A stretch of 64,000 bases of DNA from the NCBI RefSeq assembly GCF_030409715.1, contig NZ_JAUFQI010000001.1, forward strand, positions 2,902,501 to 2,966,500. Direction: 5' to 3'. Below, one piece after another: positions 18,546 through 27,797 of the stretch (its first letter is position 1; every line of letters starts with the position of its first letter). The position numbers and the translations under genes are program-made. The notes beneath the pieces are model-generated. The model saw only the letters and a list, made by a program, of their open reading frames with translations. It had not been told where the DNA came from and made no database searches. The stretch comes from Reinekea marina. GTDB taxonomy: Bacteria > Pseudomonadota > Gammaproteobacteria > Pseudomonadales > Natronospirillaceae.

Positions 18546-19427
18546 CTATTCCATTGACGATAAAGCTGATATCGCTTCATCTACGATGGTCACAACTCGA
18601 TTAGGCGTATGCTTAAAGAGATGCGAACCAAGGTAGATAGGTTCTGTTACAGGTCGGTTAAGCCGATGTGCATTTATTAATGATGGGTCTCTAAATGAGT
18701 TTACGGCGTGCTGAGGTAACACAGTAAAGCCCAACCCCATTGCTACAGGCTCTAGAATTAAGTTTATTTGATTGGAAAAGCCGGCTTTTGGTATCTGCCC
18801 GATTGCTTGATATTCCTTAAAATTGCCCGCTAAAAGCTGATCAGCATGATGTGCGCCATCTGGATGATCGATAAAACCTAAATTAAGCAGTGTTTGCCAG
18901 CTGACAGATTGAATGCCAGAGGCCGTTACAAGCCGCAGTTCTTCGTGGGCAATCAGCTCAGTCTTTAACGTCGCAGAGCTAGACTGTTGAGTCATGAAAC
19001 CTATATCAATTTTGTCTGCGACCAATAAGGCATCGATTTCCGGGTTGGGTGCGAATCGAAAATCAATAATCAACTTGGGGTGCTGTTGCTGTAACGCTAA
19101 AAATTGAGGATAGAGTTTTAGCCCTATACTGCCTGGCGAGGCAATTCGGACAATCCCTTCATCATAAGGGTCATGGCCAATTTTTTTCTCTAAATCTTTC
19201 ATCGCCAACAATAGGGCTTTGCCTTCTGCATACAACCGTTCACCAGCTGTTGTCAGGGTAAAGCTTTTGCCCTGGCGCACTAGTAATAGCTGACCCAGCT
19301 GTTGCTCTAGTTTCTTTACGTGTTGACTCACACCAGATTGAGTCATGTGCAACTCTTGCGCCGTTCTTGTGAAGTGCCGCTGATCTACCAGTGAACAAAA
19401 GGTCGCTAACCAATTCGGGTTAATCAT
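18546..19427 (-). CDS. LysR-family transcriptional regulator
   Basis: 293 residues. The N-terminal helix-turn-helix (ELHMTQSGVSQHVKKLEQQL, about 22-41) and a type 2 periplasmic binding-like effector domain (about 90-290) are standard for the family. It is divergent from a VOC-family gene with a 96-bp AT-rich intergenic region containing interrupted palindromes (around 19450-19475) that could be LysR sites. It is upstream of the homocysteine methyltransferase on the same strand. Control of sulfur amino acid genes, as for MetR, is suggested only by context. Confidence 0.88.
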   Translation of the reverse strand: MINPNWLATFCSLVDQRHFTRTAQELHMTQSGVSQHVKKLEQQLGQLLLVRQGKSFTLTTAGERLYAEGKALLLAMKDLEKKIGHDPYDEGIVRIASPGSIGLKLYPQFLALQQQHPKLIIDFRFAPNPEIDALLVADKIDIGFMTQQSSSATLKTELIAHEELRLVTASGIQSVSWQTLLNLGFIDHPDGAHHADQLLAGNFKEYQAIGQIPKAGFSNQINLILEPVAMGLGFTVLPQHAVNSFRDPSLINAHRLNRPVTEPIYLGSHLFKHTPNRVVTIVDEAISALSSME

Positions 19428-19523
19428 TACAAACCATTCTCATAAAAATAATAAATGATAATTTTTTATTAACTTACCTTTTCAGTACTCTAACCGCAAC
19501 TCAAAACACACTGGAAAAAGCAT

Positions 19524-20024
19524 ATGACAACTCCTTACCCTAGAAATTTCTCACATATAGGCATCTCTGTTCCCGATCTTGAAGCAGCCGTAAAATTTTA
19601 TACCGAAGTTATGGGCTGGTACTTAATCATGGAGCCAACCGATATTAACGAAGATGGCAGTCCAATCAGCGAGATGTGCACAGACGTATTTGGTCGTGGC
19701 TGGGGCAGCTTTAGAATTGCACACTTATCGACGGGCGACAGAATTGGCGTTGAGTTGTTTCAATTTGTAAATCAAGAAAACCCTGAAGATAATTTTGAAT
19801 ATTGGAAAACGGGCGTATTTCACTTTTGTGTTCAAGACCCTAATGTGGAAGAACTGGCGGATAAAATTGTCGCAGCAGGTGGTAAAAAACGCATGCCGAA
19901 ACCGAGATACTACTACCCAGGTTCGAAACCTTATCGCATGATTTATATGGAAGACCCGTTTGGGAACATATTAGAAATTTACAGTCATAGCTACGAGCTT
20001 ATCTACAGCGAAGGCGCATACTAA
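19524..20024 (+). CDS. VOC superfamily (glyoxalase/bleomycin resistance-like) protein
   Basis: 166 residues with a paired beta-alpha-beta-beta-beta module: opening FSHIGISVPDLEAAVKFY and closing YMEDPFGNILEIYSHSYE are classic for the vicinal oxygen chelate fold. Candidate metal ligands are His11-like in SHIG, Glu in VELFQF, His in VFHFCV and Glu in ILEIYS. It could be a glyoxalase-like lyase, dioxygenase or resistance protein; the exact activity is not assignable. Divergent from the LysR gene at 18.5 kb, hence probably its regulatory target. A strong bidirectional hairpin follows the stop. Confidence 0.85.
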   Translation: MTTPYPRNFSHIGISVPDLEAAVKFYTEVMGWYLIMEPTDINEDGSPISEMCTDVFGRGWGSFRIAHLSTGDRIGVELFQFVNQENPEDNFEYWKTGVFHFCVQDPNVEELADKIVAAGGKKRMPKPRYYYPGSKPYRMIYMEDPFGNILEIYSHSYELIYSEGAY

Positions 20025-20029
20025 ATTAG

Positions 20030-20068
20030 AAAAGGGAAAGGTTACATGCGGTAGCCTTTCTCCCTTTT
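20030..20068. terminator. Bidirectional terminator between VOC and DUF4177 genes
   Basis: Long inverted repeat: AAAAGGG..AAGG..TAC (20030-20045) pairs with GTA..CCTTT..CCCTTTT (20051-20068) around loop ATGCG, between convergent genes, with A and T flanks on both sides. Confidence 0.75.
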
Positions 20069-20081
20069 GTCGGCATTGAAG

Positions 20082-20282
20082 TTAAAACATGATTTCACGT
20101 TTCATGATTCCTGCGAACTCACTGCCTCCTTCGAGCTCGCGAAAATCTACGTTGACTAACTCCCAGCCATCAGAACCCAGCTCGCAAAGGTACTTTTCTA
20201 CGTCTTCGCGCTTACGCCCCTTAAACAAACCGCCGGTGTCTACATCTCGTGTATCTATCATCTTGTATTCAAATTTTTTCAT
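20082..20282 (-). CDS. Small DUF4177-like protein
   Basis: 66 residues opening KKFEYKMIDT and containing LGSDGWELVNVD, the pattern of the DUF4177 family of small cytoplasmic proteins of unknown function. No membrane segment. It starts 3 bp after the stop of the methyltransferase gene, so both are one transcript ending at the hairpin at 20030-20068. Function unknown. Confidence 0.75.
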   Translation of the reverse strand: MKKFEYKMIDTRDVDTGGLFKGRKREDVEKYLCELGSDGWELVNVDFRELEGGSEFAGIMKREIMF

Positions 20283-20285
20283 TCG

Positions 20286-20855
20286 CTATGATTCCTTTAA
20301 TTTTGCGATAACAAAAATTGAGTCATCTGCTTCAAATTCTTCATATATAAACGTATCAACAATATCAAACGTTGGTGAGAGCAATGCTAATAACTCACTG
20401 CCCTGATAATAAGAAAACAATAACCCATTCATTTCTTCACTTTGATCGCCTAGCCAAAATGAATGCGCTAAAACGCCTCCCGGTAGCAAGTGCTTAGCCT
20501 GTACCTCAAATGACTGCGCAAGCTGAGACTTGGTGAGATGGTGTAGAACTTTATTGGAAAAAATGCAATCGAACTTTTTTTGGATCGAAAAGCTTTGTGC
20601 ATCTAGCTTTAAAAAATCAATGTCTGGGTGACGCGCTTTTAACACGTCTAGAAATGCATCAGAAAGATCCGAGCCAGTAACTAAGAAGTGCTGCTTTAAA
20701 TAATCTAAATCTAAACCGCCGCCGGAACCTACCTCAAGCAAGGTAGACTGGTCTGGTAGGTGTTGGCATAACCGCTGATATAAATCAGTGCCATCAAAGT
20801 CTTGGCACATTGTTAAATACTGCTTTACATTGGCTGGATCATCGTAGAAACCCAT
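20286..20855 (-). CDS. Class I SAM-dependent methyltransferase
   Basis: 189 residues with a Rossmann methyltransferase core: motif I LLEVGSGGGLDLDYL, an acidic residue in VTGSDLSDAF and a post-I FDCIFSNKVLHHL motif. An AGGA site lies 6 bp before the ATG. The DUF4177 gene follows 3 bp after its stop. Substrate unknown: no neighbouring pathway indicates one. Confidence 0.85.
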   Translation of the reverse strand: MGFYDDPANVKQYLTMCQDFDGTDLYQRLCQHLPDQSTLLEVGSGGGLDLDYLKQHFLVTGSDLSDAFLDVLKARHPDIDFLKLDAQSFSIQKKFDCIFSNKVLHHLTKSQLAQSFEVQAKHLLPGGVLAHSFWLGDQSEEMNGLLFSYYQGSELLALLSPTFDIVDTFIYEEFEADDSIFVIAKLKES

Positions 20856-20964
20856 AATGCATCCTATTAGCTCGGTTAGACTATTTATAGTTAAGTAAAC
20901 TTGCTAACACAATAGGTCATTCGTCAGTACTTGAATGCTTTTCCAGCCCTATTCTATCTAATTC

Positions 20965-21384
20965 TTAATTATCGAACTCGAGTCGCTTTCCTAAACTAAC
21001 GACGTTGTCGTCGAGAAAACCAATGGCTTTGTAAAACTCAATAACTTTGGTATTGGTATTACGTACTTGCAAATTGATTTTTGGGCAACCTTTTTCACGT
21101 AAAAGGGCTTCGATAGACTCCATTAGCACTCGCCCATACCCTAACCCTTGAGCAGAAGGGCTGACAGCTAAATAATTAATCCAGCCACGATGGCCATCGT
21201 AGCCGCCCATAACAGAGCCAACAATGCCAACTTCGGATTCGCCGACCAAAAACAAATCTCTTCCAGTTTTAAGTTTTCGAGTAATGTCTTTTGATGGATT
21301 ATTTTGCGGTACCACTAACCCACAGTCGGTCCATAAGGCAATAATGTCATCATGATCAGAATCGAGATAAGGTCTTAGTTTCAT
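20965..21384 (-). CDS. ypeA: GNAT N-acetyltransferase, YpeA-like
   Basis: About 139 residues. It contains the GNAT acetyl-CoA motif SPSAQGLGYGR and the C-terminal KAIGFLDDNVVSLGKRL that resembles E. coli YpeA, whose substrate is not established. ATG 21384 (MKLRPY) fits the family N terminus better than a TTG at 21420. It lies 20 bp after the stop of the small membrane-protein gene, in an apparent run of minus-strand genes from 22.3 kb. Confidence 0.82.
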   Translation of the reverse strand: MKLRPYLDSDHDDIIALWTDCGLVVPQNNPSKDITRKLKTGRDLFLVGESEVGIVGSVMGGYDGHRGWINYLAVSPSAQGLGYGRVLMESIEALLREKGCPKINLQVRNTNTKVIEFYKAIGFLDDNVVSLGKRLEFDN

Positions 21385-21404
21385 AATAATCTTTTGCGTA
21401 TCAT

Positions 21405-21728
21405 TTAAATAGACCACCAAATGGCTGAAATATAAGCATGACTAGCCAATGCAAAGCCACCGTAGATCATACAACTCACTATCCCACAGATAACGAATGC
21501 CTTTCTATTCAGCTCTTCGTTTTTTAATCTGAATAAAGTAACCCCCAAGGTTGCAGCAGGGAAAACAAAAACCCATAACAGCCAGTGAAATAGCTCAGGT
21601 ATCGTTGAACTTACCAACGTAAATGTATTCACTGATGCATATAGGATTGCAAAAAATAAAATCTTAGCTAGAACCTTAAGCAGCGAAAGCCTCCTAATTG
21701 AGTTGGTCACTCGAAATGCCATGCTCAT
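21405..21728 (-). CDS. Small hydrophobic membrane protein
   Basis: 107 residues with about three to four membrane helices (for example LAKILFFAILYASVNTF, FHWLLWVFVFPAATLGV, FVICGIVSCMIYGGF). The start overlaps the end of the upstream gene by 35 bp, suggesting translational coupling. I do not recognise the family. The exact start (21728 or 21722) is uncertain. Confidence 0.6.
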   Translation of the reverse strand: MSMAFRVTNSIRRLSLLKVLAKILFFAILYASVNTFTLVSSTIPELFHWLLWVFVFPAATLGVTLFRLKNEELNRKAFVICGIVSCMIYGGFALASHAYISAIWWSI

Positions 21729-22260
21729 CTTTCATCAAGAGTTCAGCTTGGGCGATTTTTTTATCAGCATCTAGCTTGCTCAGTGCTCCCTGCTCTACCA
21801 ACCAGTTAAATTTTTTCACTTCATTTTCTAGAGTGTTTTCAGCGTTAATGTCACCATACCATTTTAATAGCTGTGCACTTCGTCGCTCAAACAATTCATT
21901 TATAAGTGCTTGGCTTTGATCATTTTGAATAATAAACACATTGCCACGTTCAGTTCGATAAACGGTATATTTAATTTTCGAATAGACAGCCCAAGCAACA
22001 CAACCCACACCAATGACCAACCAAAAAATTGTTTGAGAGTAAAACAATTGTAATGCACCCACAGCGATCCATAGGTAGCCAACATTCCTTAGCCATTCGT
22101 TTTGCTCTATTTGGATTGATGACTTTAATGGTAAATCAGCGTAATTAAAATCGGTATCACCTGACCCTCTTTTTTCTTCATACGCGAAATTAAAAAGGTC
22201 GTCCTTTAATGTAAACGTATGCTTAATAGCGCCTTTCTTTTGAATGTAAGTATTTGTCAT
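21694..22260 (-). CDS. Membrane protein with two helices and a SHOCT-like C terminus
   Basis: 188 residues. The N-terminal part resembles the PH-like lead of bacterial membrane proteins, then two adjacent helices (about 60-98), then a cytoplasmic tail. The final segment (LVEQGALSKLDADKKIAQAELL) resembles a SHOCT oligomerisation motif. AAGG lies 8 bp before the ATG. It is the first gene of a coupled pair with the small hydrophobic protein. Function unknown. Confidence 0.6.
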   Translation of the reverse strand: MTNTYIQKKGAIKHTFTLKDDLFNFAYEEKRGSGDTDFNYADLPLKSSIQIEQNEWLRNVGYLWIAVGALQLFYSQTIFWLVIGVGCVAWAVYSKIKYTVYRTERGNVFIIQNDQSQALINELFERRSAQLLKWYGDINAENTLENEVKKFNWLVEQGALSKLDADKKIAQAELLMKDEHGISSDQLN

Positions 22261-22346
22261 TCCCGAAACCTTTTTAGAATTCTACCTTGATTTTTAGCAT
22301 CATGATTGGCCAAAAAATTAAAGTCAATTATTCAAACACACAAAAA

Positions 22347-22772
22347 TCATAAAAAGTGCCATCGTTGAATAACGCCAACACTAATTAAACCACCTATGCT
22401 CAAACAAATAGCCGAACTGATTAACCAAAATTGCAAACTATTCTCAGGGAACGCAGGCATTAGAGCAAAAAAGAATAACCCCCTGAGAAAAAAGACAGTG
22501 GCAATGGCAATAAGGGCTAAGCGGGTAAATGGTAAGCTTGTAATAACGCCCGCACCTGACAATGCGTATAGAGACCAGATGCTTAAAATAGCCACTAAAC
22601 CAGTAGTCAGTATCGTTGGGTACCAAAGCCCCTGTTCAGCCATCGTGGCCATCCCTTCGCCAGCGCCAAAAAATCGATACCAGTCACCGCCAAATACAAT
22701 ACAGCCAAGGTGTGCTAAGGCGGCCAAACCGCATAAGCCAGCCGCGGCCAGTAAATATATATTTGCATTCAT
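22347..22772 (-). CDS. Four-helix hypothetical membrane protein
   Basis: About 141 residues with four predicted helices and aromatic loop residues (FGGDWYRFFGAGEGM). ATG 22772 (MNANIY) is chosen because GAGAGG lies ten bases upstream; an in-frame ATG at 22799 lacks a site. Layout resembles DUF3995-like small membrane proteins, but I cannot assign it firmly. It follows the baiN-like gene on the same strand. Confidence 0.65.
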   Translation of the reverse strand: MNANIYLLAAAGLCGLAALAHLGCIVFGGDWYRFFGAGEGMATMAEQGLWYPTILTTGLVAILSIWSLYALSGAGVITSLPFTRLALIAIATVFFLRGLFFFALMPAFPENSLQFWLISSAICLSIGGLISVGVIQRWHFL

Positions 22773-22820
22773 AGTTGATGAGCCTCTCTTTTTATTCATA
22801 GCTTAACACTTTTGACTGAG

Positions 22821-23999
22821 TTAACAGTGCTGGCCGGCCGCCCAACCACTTGACCAAGCCCACTGAAAGTTATAACCGCCCAGCCAGCCAGTAACATCGA
22901 GCACTTCACCTATAAAAAACAACCCTGATTGGCGTTGGCTCTCCATGGTTTTTGAGGATACTTCTAGCGTATCTACCCCACCAATGGTTACTTCGGCGGT
23001 TCGGTACCCTTCGGTGCCGCCGGGCTGAAATTCCCAAGCATTTAACCATTGCGCTAAGCGATGTACTTCGGCTTTAGTGAGCTCCGCTAAGGTCTTTTGC
23101 AGCTTTAGCTCTGCAACAAAAAACTCTGCTAACCTTGCCGGCAAGTGAAGCGCTAACCAGGTTTTCAATTGTTTTTTACCGTGTTCGTGGCGATCTTTTT
23201 GCAGTTGCTCAGCAACATTGATGCTGGGTAACCAGTCAATCGTTAAAGGCTCACCCGGTTGCCAATAATTGCTAATTTGTAACATTGCAGGTCCGCTCAA
23301 ACCCCGATGCGTGAGCAGAACATCATGTGAAAATGACTTTGTCGCGCTGGTCACAGTCGCCGGTAATGAAACGCCAGATAGCTCGGACCATTGAGCTTTA
23401 TTTTTATTATTCCAAGTAAAAGGCACTAACGACGCTCGATAACTGAGAACCTCATGGCCAAATTGTTCCGCAATTCGAAAACCAAAATCACTTGCACCCA
23501 TCGTCGGAATTGATAATCCACCACACGCAACCACAAGCGACTGACAATGCGCAGGAGTCGCATTTAAAGTTAAATTAAAGCCTGAGCCACTTGCCTGTAT
23601 CTCAGCGACATCTGTATTGAGCTGCACGTTACCACCCGCTCGCTCTATCTCAGAAAGTAACAATTGTTGAATATCTTTAGCACTATGATCACAAAACAAC
23701 TGGCCAAGCTCTTTCTCGTGATAATCAATGCCTGCACCTGCAACTAAACCGATAAAGTCCCATTGGGTATAGCGGCTCAGTGCACTGCGACAAAAATGGG
23801 GATTGGCCGATAGATAGTTTTCTGGCGTTATATCTAGGTTAGTGAAGTTACACCGCCCACCGCCAGACATAAGTATTTTTTTTCCGGCCTTATTGGCGTG
23901 ATCGACCACTAAAACCGTTCGACCTCGTTTTGCGGCTTCGATGCCACAAAAAAGGCCGGCAGCGCCGGCCCCTATTACTATGACGTCGTATTCAATCAT
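22821..23999 (-). CDS. BaiN/YhiN-like flavoprotein (NAD(P)/FAD-dependent oxidoreductase)
   Basis: 392 residues, normal for the HI0933/YhiN family. The Rossmann FAD motif [16 protein letters not shown] is at the N terminus, followed by [15 protein letters not shown] and a C-terminal [20 protein letters not shown], all hallmark blocks of the family. Cytoplasmic flavoprotein; physiological substrate in this organism unknown. Its ATG overlaps the rluB stop by 4 bp (ATGA), so it is translationally coupled to rluB. Confidence 0.88.
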   Translation of the reverse strand: MIEYDVIVIGAGAAGLFCGIEAAKRGRTVLVVDHANKAGKKILMSGGGRCNFTNLDITPENYLSANPHFCRSALSRYTQWDFIGLVAGAGIDYHEKELGQLFCDHSAKDIQQLLLSEIERAGGNVQLNTDVAEIQASGSGFNLTLNATPAHCQSLVVACGGLSIPTMGASDFGFRIAEQFGHEVLSYRASLVPFTWNNKNKAQWSELSGVSLPATVTSATKSFSHDVLLTHRGLSGPAMLQISNYWQPGEPLTIDWLPSINVAEQLQKDRHEHGKKQLKTWLALHLPARLAEFFVAELKLQKTLAELTKAEVHRLAQWLNAWEFQPGGTEGYRTAEVTIGGVDTLEVSSKTMESQRQSGLFFIGEVLDVTGWLGGYNFQWAWSSGWAAGQHC

Positions 24000-24841
24000 T
24001 TCTTGATTCGACGCCCTTTGTTTTCAACCGAACGGCGTGTACGTTGCTTTTCCATTTTTCGCTTTAGAGGATCAAACTTATTTTTAACAATAGGTTTCCA
24101 GGCCATTTTTGGTAAATCAACGGAGGCCGCTAAGCGATCAATATCTTTTTTAGTTAGCTCTTCGAAAGTTCCTGCTCGCACGGTTGACTCTAAAAATACA
24201 GATCCGTAACGAACGCGCTTAAGCCTGGCAACTTGCAAACCCTGGCTTTCCCACAATCGACGTACTTCTCGGTTACGACCTTCAAGCACTACTACGTGGA
24301 ACCAATTGTTACTGCCGCTGCCATCGAAATATTGCACGTCGGTAAACTTTGCAGGACCGTCGTCAAGTTCTACGCCATTACACATATTATCAATGTGCTC
24401 TTGCGTCACATCACCATGCACGCGCACTGCGTATTCACGCTCAATTTGATGCGATGGGTGCATTAAACGGTTCGCTAATTCCCCATCGTTGGTAAATAGG
24501 AGCAAACCAGAGGTGTTTATATCTAATCGCCCAACAGCCACCCAACGTTCGCCAGGGATTTTGGGCAATCGATCAAATACTGTCTGACGCCCTTCTGGGT
24601 CTTTACGTGTAGAAATTTCGCCTTCTGGCTTGTTGTACACCAACACGCGTCTAACTTGTGTGTTCTCAACTTTAACGGCTTTTCCATCTAGACGAAGCTC
24701 GTCTTCCGGACCGCATTTATCGCCTAATTTACAGGCTTGCCCATTGACTAAAACACGCCCTTCTTCAATAGCGCGCTCCATTTCTCGGCGCGAACCCACG
24801 CCCGCTTTCGCCAATACTTTTTGAATTCTTTCTTCACTCAT
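23996..24841 (-). CDS. rluB: 23S rRNA pseudouridine synthase RluB
   Basis: About 281 residues. An S4 RNA-binding domain ([21 protein letters not shown]) leads into the RsuA/RluB catalytic domain with the nucleophile in [17 protein letters not shown]. The lysine/arginine-rich tail is typical of RluB, which modifies U2605 (E. coli numbering) in 23S rRNA. ATG 24841 (MSEERIQ) has AGGA eight bases upstream and overlaps the scpB stop by 8 bp. Order scpA-scpB-rluB is common in gammaproteobacteria. Confidence 0.93.
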   Translation of the reverse strand: MSEERIQKVLAKAGVGSRREMERAIEEGRVLVNGQACKLGDKCGPEDELRLDGKAVKVENTQVRRVLVYNKPEGEISTRKDPEGRQTVFDRLPKIPGERWVAVGRLDINTSGLLLFTNDGELANRLMHPSHQIEREYAVRVHGDVTQEHIDNMCNGVELDDGPAKFTDVQYFDGSGSNNWFHVVVLEGRNREVRRLWESQGLQVARLKRVRYGSVFLESTVRAGTFEELTKKDIDRLAASVDLPKMAWKPIVKNKFDPLKRKMEKQRTRRSVENKGRRIKK

Positions 24842-26147
24842 TTTCATCTTCCTCACGCGGATCGTCGTTCTCACGAGCGTCGAGCAGCGCTTGTTGTTGG
24901 GCTAATTTTTCTTGAATCATAGCCCATTGCTCTTCTTCGCTGAGCGGAGATTGCTCAGCATCGTTGGTTTGTTCTGGTTCTGCAGGTGCGCCTTCTTGTT
25001 GTGGTGGAATGACCATAGATTGCTCATCAGACGGTTCACCAACTTCACCATTGTTATTGCTTGCGCCAGCTTCAGACACTTCGTCCTCATCTAGGGCTAA
25101 ATCGGGGTGTTCATGCTCGGCTCTCGCTTGTTCCATCGCACCTTCGAACCGTTCATTCACATCATCCATTTGCGCCAATTCGCCATCCAGATGCTCATCA
25201 ATGTATTCACTGCCGGTTTTTCCGGAGGCTTGCCCATCTCGAATTTTTTCAATGAGCGCGCCAAAGGTAATTTCAGACTGATTATCCGTTTGGCTTTCCT
25301 CGGTAACCTCTGTGCCTTCCATTTCCATCTGAGGGTTAATTTCTTCTAAATCGCGTATTTCACTCAGGCTTGGCAGCTGGTCAAGTGATTTTAGACCAAA
25401 ATAATCTAAAAACTGACGCGTTGTCGCATACATCGCCGGCCTACCTGGAACATCACGGTGGCCAACAACGCGCACCCACTCGCGCTCCAAGAGTGTACGA
25501 ATAATATTTGAACTCACCGCAACGCCACGAACGTCTTCGATTTCACCACGGGTCATGGGTTGGCGGTAAGCAATTAACGCTATGGTTTCCATGAGCGCTC
25601 GAGAATAACGCTGGGGTTTTTCTTCCCATAAGCGCGATACCCAAGGTGCTGTGTCGGCGTCGGTTTGAAAACGATAGCCACTGGCCACTTCGACTAACTG
25701 CACACCCTTGCCTTCGTAACTGGCAATAAGTTCGGCCATGACCGAGCGAATAGTTTTGCCGTGGGGGCGCTCATGCGATTCAAATAAATCGCGCAAATGA
25801 CTGACGGATAAAATGCCTCCCGATGCAAAAATAGCCGCTTCAAGGATAACCTTAAGCGCTTCATGAGAATGCCCGCCATAAGGATCGCCTTTTTCATTTT
25901 CAGACTCATCTTCAAGCACTGCTTCGGGTTCGATTTCAGAGTTTTCGGAAAAATCATGTGCCGCTGGGTCAGCAGTGGATTCAGCATCGAGTTCAGTTTC
26001 TGAAGTTTTTTCTTCAACATTCAGCGCTACTTTTTGCTCATTTAGCGATGACTCATCTGTCGCCTCATTGGCAACAGCAGCCTCTTGCTCACTCGTTTCC
26101 GGTTGAGTCAATTCTTCATTGTTAGATTGTTCAGGAAAATCAGACAT
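24834..26147 (-). CDS. scpB: Segregation and condensation protein ScpB with long acidic extensions
   Basis: 437 residues, about twice the length of Gram-positive ScpB. The conserved double winged-helix core occupies roughly 92-275 (for example [20 protein letters not shown] and GRPAMYATT). It is preceded by about 85 and followed by about 160 acidic, low-complexity residues. ScpB works with ScpA and an SMC ATPase in chromosome organisation. It starts 2 bp after the scpA stop with GGAA as the ribosome-binding site and overlaps rluB. Confidence 0.93.
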   Translation of the reverse strand: MSDFPEQSNNEELTQPETSEQEAAVANEATDESSLNEQKVALNVEEKTSETELDAESTADPAAHDFSENSEIEPEAVLEDESENEKGDPYGGHSHEALKVILEAAIFASGGILSVSHLRDLFESHERPHGKTIRSVMAELIASYEGKGVQLVEVASGYRFQTDADTAPWVSRLWEEKPQRYSRALMETIALIAYRQPMTRGEIEDVRGVAVSSNIIRTLLEREWVRVVGHRDVPGRPAMYATTRQFLDYFGLKSLDQLPSLSEIRDLEEINPQMEMEGTEVTEESQTDNQSEITFGALIEKIRDGQASGKTGSEYIDEHLDGELAQMDDVNERFEGAMEQARAEHEHPDLALDEDEVSEAGASNNNGEVGEPSDEQSMVIPPQQEGAPAEPEQTNDAEQSPLSEEEQWAMIQEKLAQQQALLDARENDDPREEDENE

Positions 26148-26149
26148 AG

Positions 26150-27109
26150 TTATTCCGATCGGGCTTTAACGTGAATGGGGGCAAACAACTCATTTTGCAC
26201 TAAATCTATCAGTTGCTCTTTCGACAATTCCATAATAGCTAAAAAGGTGACGACCACGCCTACGCGGCCTTCATCTGGGCGAAACAAAGTAATAAAGGGG
26301 ACAAACGCTTTACCTTGCAGCTCTTCTAACACTTCAGCCATTCTTGCACGTGTTGAAAGGGACTCTTTTTGAATCTCGTGGCCTTCAAACATTTCGGCTC
26401 GACCCATCACCTCTTTCATTGCAAGCATAATCTCGCGCATATCAACATCGGGGTGCAATTTAGGACGTTTGAAGTCGGGACGCATTTCATCGGCGACAAA
26501 AATATCACGCCCAACTCGCGGCATTTGGTCTATTCCCTCGGCCGCTTCTTTAAATTGCTCGTACTCTTGTAATCGCCGAATCAACTCGGCACGTGGATCT
26601 TCTTCAGTATCCTCTTCCAGCTCACCGCTTCGTGGCAGTAGCATGCGACTTTTAATTTCGGCCAGCATGGCGGCCATAACCATATATTCCGATGCGAGTT
26701 CGAACTGTAAGGCGTGCATTAAGCCTATGTAGTCCATGTACTGCTTGGTTATTTCAAACACGTTTATATTTAAAATATCCAAATTCTGCTTACGAATTAA
26801 ATAGAGCAATAAATCGAGCGGACCTTCAAAAGCATCTAAAAAAACTTCTAATGCATCGGGCGGAATGTATAAATCGATAGGGATTTGCGTCATCGTCTCG
26901 CCACCGACAACCGCCAATGGCAATTCACTCTGCTCAGCGACAGCACGCGCTCGTAACGCTTTCAAGGCCATCTGTTTATGCGATGGAGCTTTTTCAGGTA
27001 CGGGTGCCGCAGACTCGTCAAAAAGCGGCTGGGGCCCTACAAAATCACTGGCTATTGAGACAGTTTCAGTTGACTGCGTCGAGGTATTATCGGTCGGTTC
27101 GATCGTCAT
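26150..27109 (-). CDS. scpA: Segregation and condensation protein ScpA
   Basis: About 319 residues. The kleisin N-terminal block FEGPLDLLLYLIRKQNLDILNI is visible near residue 90-110 (after a variable leader), and the C-terminal winged-helix ends TFLAIMELSKEQLIDLVQ. It bridges SMC heads together with ScpB. ATG 27109 (MTIEPTD) with AAGGG seven bases upstream is preferred over an upstream in-frame start at 27148, which would overlap yciO. Gap to yciO is 4 bp. Confidence 0.93.
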   Translation of the reverse strand: MTIEPTDNTSTQSTETVSIASDFVGPQPLFDESAAPVPEKAPSHKQMALKALRARAVAEQSELPLAVVGGETMTQIPIDLYIPPDALEVFLDAFEGPLDLLLYLIRKQNLDILNINVFEITKQYMDYIGLMHALQFELASEYMVMAAMLAEIKSRMLLPRSGELEEDTEEDPRAELIRRLQEYEQFKEAAEGIDQMPRVGRDIFVADEMRPDFKRPKLHPDVDMREIMLAMKEVMGRAEMFEGHEIQKESLSTRARMAEVLEELQGKAFVPFITLFRPDEGRVGVVVTFLAIMELSKEQLIDLVQNELFAPIHVKARSE

Positions 27110-27113
27110 AGGG

Positions 27114-27737
27114 TTACCCTTGAAATGGCGTCGCGTCACCGGTACCAACTCGAAGAACTTCAGGTATACCGTCTACTAAACTGACAATGGTCGATTCATC
27201 AAAACCACAAAAACCGCCATCAATTACCAAATCGAGTTCGTGCTCTAATAAATCACGAATATCATAAGGATCGGCCATCGGTTGGTCTTCATTGGGAAGA
27301 ATTAACGTGGTGCTCATCATAGGCTCGCCTAGTTCGGCCAAAAGAGCTGAAGCGATGGAGTTTCCTAGAACTCTCAACCCGATTGTTCTGCGTTTTGGAT
27401 GCAGTAACCGTCGAGGCACCTCACTCGTGGCTTGCAAAATAAACGTGATGGGACCGGGCGTGTTATTTTTTAGCAACTTGAAGGCTGCGTTGTCTACTTT
27501 GGCAAACACAGATAAATCGGATAAATCTCGGCACACCAACGTCATGTTATGTTTTTCATCAATTTGACGAATGCGTCGTATGGTATCGAGGCCTTCTTTA
27601 TTGCCCATCAAACAACCTAAGGCATAGGCAGAATCAGTGGGGTAGGCTATTACGCCACCCTTTTTCAAAATTTCCACCGCGTGGCTAATTAAGCGCTTTT
27701 GCGGATTGTCTGGATGAATAACAAAAAATTGGCTCAT
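27114..27737 (-). CDS. yciO: YciO, Sua5/YrdC-like protein
   Basis: About 207 residues. It opens MSQFFVIHPDNPQKRL and carries PTDSAYALGC, KNNTPGPITFIL and PRRLLHPKRRTIGLRV, matching E. coli YciO along its length. YciO belongs to the threonylcarbamoyl-AMP synthase superfamily; its own activity and role differ from TsaC and are less settled. GGGAG five bases before ATG 27737 decides the start over an upstream in-frame start at 27752. It lies 60 bp downstream of rnm and upstream of scpA. Confidence 0.9.
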   Translation of the reverse strand: MSQFFVIHPDNPQKRLISHAVEILKKGGVIAYPTDSAYALGCLMGNKEGLDTIRRIRQIDEKHNMTLVCRDLSDLSVFAKVDNAAFKLLKNNTPGPITFILQATSEVPRRLLHPKRRTIGLRVLGNSIASALLAELGEPMMSTTLILPNEDQPMADPYDIRDLLEHELDLVIDGGFCGFDESTIVSLVDGIPEVLRVGTGDATPFQG

Positions 27738-27797
27738 GTTGGCTCCCGCCAAGGTAATTTGAGTGTCATTTTACCTTGAAGCTATTTTCGATACTAG

